Assembly (NCBI GenBank): GCA_039961635.1
Contig: JABRWB010000066.1
Coordinates: 1-7,277 of the forward strand
Source of the DNA: a bacterium
GTDB taxonomy: Bacteria; 4484-113; JAGGVC01
Direction: 5' to 3'
Length of the DNA: 7,277 bases
Part shown: positions 1 to 5,583 of the stretch, one piece after another
How positions within the stretch are numbered: the stretch's first letter is position 1
Layout: each line of letters starts with the position of its first letter
Program-made: the position numbers and the translations under genes
Notes under the pieces: generated by a model
Told to the model about the DNA's origin: nothing
The model's database searches: none
What the model saw: only the letters and a program-made list of their open reading frames with translations

Positions 1-38
1 TGCGGTCCTTGAATGTCAAGTGATGGTACTCTTTCAAC

Positions 39-80
39 GGTGCAACACCTCCGGGCTTGAATCACCTAGAGTGTTGCACC
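39..80. repeat. 10-bp perfect inverted repeat upstream of rnpB
   Basis: GGTGCAACAC (39-48) and GTGTTGCACC (71-80) are exact reverse complements separated by 22 bases. The arm centres are 32 bp apart, about three helical turns. A 12-bp palindrome, CATTCATGAATG, follows at 82-93. There is no T-run on either side, so an intrinsic terminator is unlikely. A protein-binding site or a remnant of an element outside the window are the alternatives. No convincing gene is seen in 1-137; a reading frame open from base 2 runs straight into RNase P RNA and is not credible. Confidence 0.5.
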
Positions 81-101
81 TCATTCATGAATGTGCCGCG
101 A

Positions 102-130
102 TTGTTTATAAAGGCGGATTGGGGTATCAT
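102..130 (+). promoter_or_regulatory. rnpB promoter (sigma70-type)
   Basis: TTGTTT at 102-107 serves as -35 and TATCAT at 125-130 as -10, with a 17-bp spacer. The expected transcription start, near 137, coincides with the 5' end of the P1 helix of RNase P RNA at 138. That agreement is the main support for the call. Confidence 0.65.
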
Positions 131-137
131 GTATGCC

Positions 138-506
<369 letters not shown>

Positions 507-581
507 ATCCCGGTTTCGCGCGTCAGGAGCGAGGTTTAACGCCTTGGATTGAATTGTCTAGTGTGTCGAATGGGAATCAAG

Positions 582-654
582 CGCGCCTGACTGGATTCGA
601 ACCAGTGGCCTACAGCTCCGGAGGCTGTCGCTCTATCCCCTGAGCTACAGGCGC
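582..654 (-). tRNA. tRNA-Arg, anticodon CCG
   Basis: Read on the minus strand, the sequence folds into a full cloverleaf. The 7-bp acceptor stem pairs GCGCCTG with CAGGCGC. The D arm is GCTC/GAGC, and the anticodon stem ACAGC/GCTGT encloses loop CTCCGGA, giving anticodon CCG. The T stem ACTGG/CCAGT encloses TTCGAAT. The discriminator base is G at 582. CCA is not encoded, so the 3' end must be added by nucleotidyltransferase. It decodes CGG arginine codons. It is convergent with rnpB and divergent from the HtpX-like gene. Confidence 0.96.
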
Positions 655-664
655 GCGGCGCGAA

Positions 665-673
665 ATTCTACCA
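665..673 (-). promoter_or_regulatory. extended -10 promoter for tRNA-Arg
   Basis: On the minus strand this reads TGGTAGAAT: a TGn extension (673-671) followed by the -10 hexamer TAGAAT (670-665). The start of transcription would be near 658, a few bases before the tRNA 5' end at 654. No convincing -35 is seen at the right distance, which fits an extended -10 promoter. Confidence 0.5.
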
Positions 674-702
674 CAGCGTTTTTCCCGCGCCCCGGCGCGC
701 TT

Positions 703-711
703 TGATATAAT
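703..711 (+). promoter_or_regulatory. extended -10 promoter of the HtpX-like gene
   Basis: TGATATAAT contains a consensus TATAAT at 706-711 with the TGn extension at 703-705. No -35 box is recognisable 17 bp upstream. Only six bases separate the -10 from the GTG start codon at 718, so the expected transcription start falls on or beside the start codon. Confidence 0.65.
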
Positions 712-717
712 CGCCGC

Positions 718-1641
718 GTGTACAGCCTCTTCCAGTATCAGATCGAAGCTAACAAGCGCCGCACGTTCTTTCTCTTTTTCGGATTCATTCTGCTTATTAC
801 GGGGCTGGGACTCGCCATCGGGCTATTCGTATCTCCGCAGGACAGCGTGCTTTTCGCCGCGGCCGCGCTGGTGCTCGCGGTGATAATGAGCATCAGCAGC
901 TACTACGGCGGCGCGTCGTCGGTGATAAGAATGACCCGCGCGCGCGAAGTGACGAAGGCCGAATTTCCATATCTGATCAACACCGTGGAGGGGCTCTGCA
1001 TTGCCGCCGGGCTGCCGCATGTGCCCCGGGTGTATGTGATGGACGAGGACAGCCCGAACGCATTCGCGACCGGCCACAAGCCGGAGAACTCGATTATCTG
1101 CGTGACGACCGGCCTTTTGGAAAGGCTGGACCGCCAGCAGCTTGAAGGCGTTCTCGCGCATGAGCTCTCCCACATTTACAACCAGGACATATTGATAATG
1201 ACCGTAGCGGCGGCGCTGGTCGGACTGATAATAATCATTTGCGAACTCGTGTTGCGCGGCAGGATGTGGTACTTCGGCGGCCGGGGCGGAGGGCGCGACC
1301 GGGGAGGCGGGCAGTTTGCGCTGATTTACCTCGCGATAATGCTTTTGGCAGCGATACTCGCGCCGATTGTCGCGCAGATGATGCAGATGGCGATCAGCCG
1401 CAACCGCGAGCATCTGGCCGATGCGACCGCGGTGAAGCTGACGCGCAATCCTGAAGGGCTTGCGGGAGCGCTCGAAGTGATAGCAAACACTCTCGTTCCC
1501 ATGCCGCAGGTCTCAACCGCCGCCGCGCACCTTTTCATTGACGACCCGACGCGCGCCGCACCGCAACGGAATTGGTTCGAGCGGATGTTCGACACCCATC
1601 CCGATATCTGGGATCGGATCGACAAAATCCGCAGGATGTGA
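718..1641 (+). CDS. htpX: HtpX-like membrane zinc metalloprotease (peptidase family M48)
   Basis: A membrane-embedded zinc endopeptidase of the HtpX type. In characterised bacteria HtpX degrades damaged or misfolded membrane proteins on the cytoplasmic side, alongside FtsH. The 307-residue length fits the family. Two hydrophobic segments lie at about residues 16-38 and 43-62 and two more at 158-180 and 199-221. The zinc motif HELSH is at 148-152 (H148, H152 ligands, E149 catalytic), and the third ligand is probably E231 in a REHLADA motif. A glycine/arginine-rich loop at about 187-198 precedes the last membrane segment and is a lineage-specific detail. An in-frame stop at 703-705 and the absence of any nearby downstream ATG make GTG at 718 almost the only possible start. 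There is no Shine-Dalgarno, and the -10 box ends six bases upstream, so the mRNA is probably leaderless. The gene is convergent with galT, 35 bp away. The M48 assignment is secure; the exact substrate role is inferred. Confidence 0.92.
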   Translation: MYSLFQYQIEANKRRTFFLFFGFILLITGLGLAIGLFVSPQDSVLFAAAALVLAVIMSISSYYGGASSVIRMTRAREVTKAEFPYLINTVEGLCIAAGLPHVPRVYVMDEDSPNAFATGHKPENSIICVTTGLLERLDRQQLEGVLAHELSHIYNQDILIMTVAAALVGLIIIICELVLRGRMWYFGGRGGGRDRGGGQFALIYLAIMLLAAILAPIVAQMMQMAISRNREHLADATAVKLTRNPEGLAGALEVIANTLVPMPQVSTAAAHLFIDDPTRAAPQRNWFERMFDTHPDIWDRIDKIRRM

Positions 1642-1676
1642 TGCAACGGCTTTAAAGAGGCGGCAAGTTCAAAATT

Positions 1677-2705
1677 TCATTCCACACCGATATCCCGCAA
1701 GAACGCCGCCGCGTCTTCGGGCGGAGTGGGATTGATATAAAATCCGGTTCCCCACTCGAATCCGGCGGTTTTGGTCAGCCGCGGGAACAACTCGATATGC
1801 CAGTGGTATGCGCTGTGCGCATGCTGCAGGTTTTCCTCGCACCATTTATCGGACGGGGTCGTGTGCAGGATGTAGTTGTAATTGAGTCCATCGCCAAGCG
1901 CCCTGTAATACTTGGCTATCAACACGCGCATCGCCTCGGCGAGCTTTGCAAGCTGTGCGTCGCTGGCATCGTGAAAAGCCGAATCGTGGCGCTTGGGAAG
2001 AAGCATCGTCTCGAACGGCGCGAGGCTCGCGAAGGGGCAGAACACGAAAAACTCGTCGTTTTCGTAAACGATTCTGTCCCCTGTCAGTCTCTCTTGGTCG
2101 ATTATGTCACAGAAGATACAGCGCTTTTTAAGCTGCCAGTGCGCGGCCGCGCCCTGCAGCTCTTCCATGACCCTCTTCGGCACAATGGGAAGCGCGATAA
2201 GCTGGCTGTGAGGATGCGGAAGACTTGCTCCCGCCCTCGAACCTTGGTTTTTAAAAAGCAGGATGAACTCCATCCTTTGGTCTCGGAAGAGATCCACCAT
2301 GCGATCCCTGTACGACCTGAATATTGCGGTCAGATGATCCGGCGAATGTTGATGGAGCAGGCGGAAATGATCCTCGCTTTCGATTATCACTTCGTGCGCG
2401 CCGACGCCGTTCATCATGTCGTACATTCCGACGCCCTTCCGCCCCAAATCGCCTTCAATCCGCAGAACCGGGAATTTGTTCGGCACGACCCGGAGAGTCC
2501 ATCCCGGCTCGCCCCAGTTTCCGCCGTTGGGACGCAGCGCGTAAACTTCCGGCGGCGTTGTGCTTTCATTGCCCGGACAAAACGGGCATTTTTTGGGATC
2601 GCCCAGGTCTTCCTTCTCTTCCTGAAACGCGTGCGGACGGTTTCCCCTTTCCGTCGAGATAATAACCCATCTCGAAAGGATGGGGTCTTTTCTAAGTTCG
2701 GGCAT
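1677..2705 (-). CDS. galT: galactose-1-phosphate uridylyltransferase family protein (GalT, HIT superfamily)
   Basis: GalT exchanges UMP between UDP-glucose and galactose-1-phosphate in the Leloir pathway, through a uridylyl-histidine intermediate in the cytoplasm. The 342-residue protein is full length. HPHSQ at 164-168 carries the expected nucleophile H166. Likely zinc ligands are C40 and C43 (CPFC), H113 and H164, mirroring the E. coli layout. A second CxxC pair (C196, C199) is present, as in many non-enterobacterial members. The C-terminal half has YHWHIELFP (300-308), the HIT-like lobe. The ATG at 2705 follows AGGAG (2712-2716) with six bases between. Another ATG four bases upstream is out of frame and closes after five codons. 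No galK, galE or galM is nearby, so the pathway is not confirmed by context. A related nucleotidyltransferase, for example one acting on ADP-glucose, remains possible because the family has members of differing specificity. Confidence 0.88.
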   Translation of the reverse strand: MPELRKDPILSRWVIISTERGNRPHAFQEEKEDLGDPKKCPFCPGNESTTPPEVYALRPNGGNWGEPGWTLRVVPNKFPVLRIEGDLGRKGVGMYDMMNGVGAHEVIIESEDHFRLLHQHSPDHLTAIFRSYRDRMVDLFRDQRMEFILLFKNQGSRAGASLPHPHSQLIALPIVPKRVMEELQGAAAHWQLKKRCIFCDIIDQERLTGDRIVYENDEFFVFCPFASLAPFETMLLPKRHDSAFHDASDAQLAKLAEAMRVLIAKYYRALGDGLNYNYILHTTPSDKWCEENLQHAHSAYHWHIELFPRLTKTAGFEWGTGFYINPTPPEDAAAFLRDIGVE

Positions 2706-2743
2706 TCATGTCTCCTGGATTCGCCGGAACCTCCGGCGGCGGC

Positions 2744-2752
2744 ATTATACCA
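2744..2752 (-). promoter_or_regulatory. extended -10 promoter of galT
   Basis: On the minus strand TGGTATAAT gives TGn (2752-2750) plus consensus TATAAT (2749-2744). TTACAC at 2770-2765 is a poor -35 with a 15-bp spacer. Transcription should start near 2737. The leader then begins with a 7-bp stem, 2732-2738 pairing with 2722-2728 around a three-base loop, followed by the Shine-Dalgarno AGGAG at 2712-2716. Confidence 0.6.
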
Positions 2753-2775
2753 GCCGCGAGATTCGTGTAATTAAC

Positions 2776-2802
2776 AAAAACGCCCCGGATTGCTCCGGGG
2801 CG
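2776..2802 (-). terminator. intrinsic terminator of the first pilin gene
   Basis: A perfect 9-bp GC-rich stem (2794-2802 with 2781-2789, loop TTGC on the plus strand) is followed on the minus strand by TTTTT at 2780-2776. It begins 24 bases after the stop codon of the pilin at 2826. The T-rich tail runs directly into the galT promoter region on the same strand. Confidence 0.9.
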
Positions 2803-2825
2803 AAGCCGCTCAATGCGAATTGCAG

Positions 2826-3929
2826 CTAGTTGCGCGCTCCTTTTGTGTCTTCTCCGGCTGTTAGTGCAAGGATGATCGCGTCCTTGATTCCGTTTGGATT
2901 GCCGTACTCGAGCTGATTGAGTCCGAGGGAGCTTGAAGCGCTGAACGGGCTTCCGGGAAAGGAGTTTCCGATTTGCCTGTTCATCCACCTCGTCCAGCTC
3001 GGTATCCTTATCAAGCTTGCGGGATTAGTGCCGCCGCCTCCGCCGCCGGGATCGCCCGGATCCCCTTGCATCGGGCCGAATTCCGGAACCGTCGGCCTGT
3101 AGGAAGCCAGAATGTCGAAATCGGCTGCGCCAAGGCTGGCCGCCGTAAAAGCGACAATCGAAGGCTCGGGCCCAAGGATATCGCTTCCTTTGCTTCTTAT
3201 GCTTCCGTATCCCGCCATGATGTACTGGTCGACTTCGATAGGCTGGATTGGCCTGTTTGGATCGATCGACTCCGGGCTGGCGGCGATTATCGGGCCGTTC
3301 GATTTGTAAATAAACTCTCCCGGCAGGTAGAGTTTGGGACGGTTGCCCAACCAGAGATCGAAAAACCTGAAATTTTCGAAGTTTGCCTGGCTCTCCACCA
3401 GCTGCGGCGGCTGGCCCGGAGTTACCGCCACGAACTGCGGAAACCTGTGATCCGCCGACACATTGCCCATAATGGTGCAAGTGCCGCCGAATCTGCATCC
3501 CCGAATCGGCCCGTTCGCCCCGCTTCTCATCCGGTCGTTCACATCTTCCTGGAACTTGTGGATGGCGGCGCCGTTTCGGGCGAACGGATTTTTGGGATAA
3601 CTGTCGACATACCCCCTTCGAAGCAGCGGGTCGGAAACTTGGTTCCTGTCCGCAATGACCGTGATATCCGTCAATGCATTGACGTTGGCGTTGATATTCG
3701 GGTTGTTTGAATATTTCAAATCGCCGCCGATCAGGTACTGGGGATAAGTCCCCTCGGTGTCCACCGCGAACCGCTCGATGGACAACTGGATGTTGTGAAG
3801 ATTGCTCTTCACCTCGGCTTCCTTCGCCTTGTCCTTGACCCTGATGTAATTGGGAAGTGCGATGGAGGCAAGGATGCCGATGATCACGATGACGACCAGG
3901 AGCTCTATCAAAGTAAAGCCCTTTTTCAT
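2826..3929 (-). CDS. long type IV pilin-like / GspG-like protein, copy 1
   Basis: Predicted precursor of a filament subunit of the type IV pilus or type II secretion family, 367 residues. Residues 1-9 read MKKGFTLIE, a class III prepilin signal. Cleavage is expected after G4, with F5 becoming the methylated N-terminus and E9 the conserved Glu5 of the mature protein. The hydrophobic helix spans about residues 5-28, followed by a charged helix (30-55) and a DTEGTYP segment like that of GspG-type pseudopilins. Two cysteines, C145 and C151, could form a small disulfide loop. A GDPGDPG plus poly-glycine stretch (289-300) separates a C-terminal part of about 67 residues. Most pilins have roughly 120-180 residues, so this one is unusually large. 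The ATG at 3929 has an AAGGAGG Shine-Dalgarno seven to nine bases upstream. A longer reading frame with 16 extra N-terminal residues exists but would bury the Shine-Dalgarno and displace the signal peptide. It is a paralogue of the gene at 4226-5326. No assembly genes are in the window, so pilus versus secretion role is open. Confidence 0.88.
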   Translation of the reverse strand: MKKGFTLIELLVVIVIIGILASIALPNYIRVKDKAKEAEVKSNLHNIQLSIERFAVDTEGTYPQYLIGGDLKYSNNPNINANVNALTDITVIADRNQVSDPLLRRGYVDSYPKNPFARNGAAIHKFQEDVNDRMRSGANGPIRGCRFGGTCTIMGNVSADHRFPQFVAVTPGQPPQLVESQANFENFRFFDLWLGNRPKLYLPGEFIYKSNGPIIAASPESIDPNRPIQPIEVDQYIMAGYGSIRSKGSDILGPEPSIVAFTAASLGAADFDILASYRPTVPEFGPMQGDPGDPGGGGGGTNPASLIRIPSWTRWMNRQIGNSFPGSPFSASSSLGLNQLEYGNPNGIKDAIILALTAGEDTKGARN

Positions 3930-4001
3930 GTCGTCACACCTCCTTGAATTGTGGGATAAAAGCAAAAAGGCCTGCACGCCCGGCGGCTGCAGACCTCGAC
4001 C
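3930..4001 (-). promoter_or_regulatory. structured 5' leader of pilin copy 1
   Basis: The predicted transcript begins near 4001 with GGTCGAGG and quickly forms a hairpin. GGTCTGC (3995-3989) pairs with GCAGGCC (3975-3969), with one G-U pair, and an inner GCC/GGC helix closes a four-base loop. TTTTT follows at 3968-3964. CCTTTTTG (3970-3963) can pair along its whole length with CAAGGAGG (3946-3939), which contains the Shine-Dalgarno, using two G-U pairs. TTATCCCAC in between is also shared with the leader of the second pilin. Regulation by attenuation, Shine-Dalgarno masking or a stabilising 5' hairpin is inferred. I did not recognise a known riboswitch class. Confidence 0.6.
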
Positions 4002-4007
4002 ATTTAA

Positions 4008-4036
4008 CTTTTACCCGCAGAATTTGTGGATTTCAA
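4008..4036 (-). promoter_or_regulatory. promoter of pilin copy 1
   Basis: On the minus strand, TTGAAA (4036-4031) and TAAAAG (4013-4008) are 17 bp apart, and the -10 ends six bases before the shared GGTCGAGG leader start. The geometry equals that of the second pilin promoter although both boxes are further from consensus. A T/A tract at 4050-4061, just upstream of the -35, could act as an UP element. Confidence 0.6.
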
Positions 4037-4161
4037 GCGCGCGAAGCAGTTTTAAAAAAAAGTTGGGGGAAAATTAATCTGCGAAAAAAATGAAAACCAC
4101 AGGAAATATCGTCGCCAAGCCCTGCGGTTCAATCGGCGGGCGTACAGTTCGAACGGCGTAT

Positions 4162-4199
4162 AAAAAGCAACACCCCGGGGGGGCAAACCCCCGGGGTGT
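4162..4199 (-). terminator. intrinsic terminator of the second pilin gene
   Basis: A perfect 12-bp GC-rich stem (4188-4199 with 4170-4181, six-base loop) is followed on the minus strand by three bases and then TTTTT (4166-4162). It lies 26 bases beyond the stop codon of the pilin at 4226, so the two pilin genes are probably transcribed separately. The rest of the gap, 4037-4161, holds A/T tracts and no gene. Confidence 0.9.
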
Positions 4200-4225
4200 G
4201 TTCATACTACGCTTGAAATCGGATA

Positions 4226-5326
4226 CTAGCGGTTTTCCTTGGCGTTCTCGCCCGCGTTCAGAACAAGGATGGTCGCGTCCTTGATGCCGTTCGGGTTGCC
4301 GTAGGAAAGCTGCTCGAGGCCGATCGTTGTGGACGGGCCGTAGGGGCTGCCCGGGTAGCTGCCGCCGACGACCTGGTTGAGCCAACGAGTCCAGCTGGGG
4401 ATGTCGATACGCTGGCCGACGGTGGTGCCGCCGCCTCCGCCGCCCGGATCGCCGGGATCACCCTGCATCGGACCGAACTCCGGTACCGGAGGACGATAAC
4501 CGGCAAGGATGTCGAATTCGCTGTTCCCAGCGCTCGCAGCGGTGTATGCGACGATGTTGGGCTCGGGTCCGAGAATGTCGCTGCCCTTGGAGCGGATGCT
4601 TCCGTAACCGCCCATGATGTACTGGTCAACTTCCACCGGCTGAATGGGACGGTTCTGATCGATCGAATCTGGATCCGCGGCAACAACCGGTCCATTCGAC
4701 TTGTAGAAGAACTCGCCCGGCAGGTAAAGCTTGGGACGGTTGCCCAGCCACAGGTCGTAGAACCTGTAATTCTCGAAGTCGGCCTGACTGGCTACCGTCT
4801 GAGGCGGCTGACCCGGAGTCACCGAGACAAACTGGGTGAACCTGTGATCGGCCGATACGTTGCCCATTATTGTGCAGCTTCCGCCGAACCTGCATCCGCG
4901 GATTGGGCCGTTGGCGCCGCTGCGCATATCGTCATCCACATCGTCTTGGAACTTGTGGATGGCCGCGCCGTTGCGGGCAAACGGGTTTTTGGGATAGCTG
5001 TCCACATATCCCCTGCGAAGCAACGGGTCGGAAACCTGATTGCGGTCCGCGATTGCCGTGATGTCGGTAAGCGCGTTCACGTTGGCGTTGATATCCGGGT
5101 TGTTCGAATACTTCAGGTCTCCGCCGATCAAGTACTGCGGGTACGTCCCCTCGGTGTCCACCGCAAAACGCTCGATGGACAACTGAATGTTGTGAAGATT
5201 GCTCTTCACCTCGGCTTCCTTGGCCTTATCCTTGACCCTAATGTAGTTAGGGAGTGCGATTGCGGCCAGAATGCCGATGATCACGATGACGACGAGCAAC
5301 TCGATAAGAGTAAAGCCCTTTCTCAC
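4226..5326 (-). CDS. long type IV pilin-like / GspG-like protein, copy 2
   Basis: Precursor of 366 residues with the same architecture as copy 1: prepilin signal MRKGFTLIE with cleavage after G4 and E9, hydrophobic helix at about 5-28, C145 and C151, GDPGDPG plus poly-glycine at 289-300, then a C-terminal part containing IPSWTRW and YGNPNGIKD. By my gap-free hand alignment, residues 1-300 differ from copy 1 at about 31 positions (about 90% identical). The remaining 66 differ at about 27 (about 59% identical). The start is GTG at 5326, with AAGGAGG about eight bases upstream. No in-frame ATG fits better. This copy has the nearer-consensus promoter (TTGACA, 17 bp, TATAAC) and is probably the more highly transcribed subunit, which is inference. 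It may co-polymerise with copy 1 or replace it under some condition. It is divergent from ndk. Confidence 0.88.
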   Translation of the reverse strand: MRKGFTLIELLVVIVIIGILAAIALPNYIRVKDKAKEAEVKSNLHNIQLSIERFAVDTEGTYPQYLIGGDLKYSNNPDINANVNALTDITAIADRNQVSDPLLRRGYVDSYPKNPFARNGAAIHKFQDDVDDDMRSGANGPIRGCRFGGSCTIMGNVSADHRFTQFVSVTPGQPPQTVASQADFENYRFYDLWLGNRPKLYLPGEFFYKSNGPVVAADPDSIDQNRPIQPVEVDQYIMGGYGSIRSKGSDILGPEPNIVAYTAASAGNSEFDILAGYRPPVPEFGPMQGDPGDPGGGGGGTTVGQRIDIPSWTRWLNQVVGGSYPGSPYGPSTTIGLEQLSYGNPNGIKDATILVLNAGENAKENR

Positions 5327-5397
5327 GTCATCTACCTCCTTGAAAGTGGGATAATAGCAAAAAAGGTTTGCGCGCCAGACGGCTGCAAACCTCGACC
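5327..5397 (-). promoter_or_regulatory. structured 5' leader of pilin copy 2
   Basis: From the predicted start near 5397 the leader reads GGTCGAG. It then folds GGTTTGC (5391-5385) with GCAAACC (5371-5365) as seven Watson-Crick pairs, plus an inner GCC/GGC helix and a GTCT loop. Six T follow at 5364-5359. The Shine-Dalgarno region CAAGGAGG (5342-5335) can pair with the CC plus U-run. Compared with copy 1, a C-G pair in the stem is replaced by U-A and a U-G by U-A, so structure is kept while sequence changes. Confidence 0.6.
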
Positions 5398-5403
5398 GCA
5401 GAA

Positions 5404-5432
5404 GTTATACCCGTTTCAGGGCGGCTTGTCAA
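5404..5432 (-). promoter_or_regulatory. strong sigma70-type promoter of pilin copy 2
   Basis: Consensus TTGACA (5432-5427) and TATAAC (5409-5404) are 17 bp apart on the minus strand. Transcription should begin near 5397. A/T-rich sequence at 5447-5459 lies upstream of the -35. This is the best promoter match in the window. Confidence 0.8.
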
Positions 5433-5550
5433 GGGCATTGAAGGGATTTTGGAAAAAAGTCCGGGAGTCCGCCGGATGGTCTTTAAGGGGCGGTTGGCTC
5501 GTTTTGGGCAAAATCGAGGGCTTTCGGCGAGCGGCATTCAGTCAATCTCC

Positions 5551-5559
5551 TGTTATAAT
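5551..5559 (+). promoter_or_regulatory. extended -10 promoter of ndk
   Basis: TGTTATAAT gives TGn (5551-5553) plus TATAAT (5554-5559). No good -35 is seen. Transcription should start near 5566, leaving a short leader with GGAGG (5573-5577). The divergent pilin promoter lies about 120 bp to the left. An imperfect inverted repeat, CTCGTTTT/AAAATCGAG, at 5498-5518 sits between the two. Confidence 0.6.
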
Positions 5560-5583
5560 CCGCCCGGTTTTCGGAGGAGCATC

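Noticed and set aside
1797-2774. Long plus-strand frame of 325 codons opposite galT
   Set aside because: It is the complement of a clear full-length GalT gene with conserved catalytic motifs; the plus-strand protein has no recognisable features.
2973-3710. Plus-strand frames opposite the pilin genes
   Set aside because: Both pilin copies have matching opposite-strand frames only because the coding strand is conserved; no start signal or motif supports them.
3930-3977. N-terminal extension of pilin copy 1 by 16 residues
   Set aside because: The extra part covers the Shine-Dalgarno and leader, and the prepilin signal is expected at the N-terminus as MKKGFTLIE.
3930-4001. Pilin leader as a c-di-GMP, preQ1 or mini-ykkC riboswitch
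   Set aside because: The conserved core bases I know for these classes are absent; only a simple hairpin, U-run and Shine-Dalgarno are present.
4162-4199. GC-rich inverted repeat as a mobile-element end
   Set aside because: Its position after the pilin stop, the stem and the T-run fit an intrinsic terminator, and no transposase or target duplication is seen.
5368-5583. 72-codon upstream extension of ndk
   Set aside because: It crosses the ndk promoter, the pilin promoter and the pilin leader, and kinases of this family start at the ERTFVMIKPDG segment.
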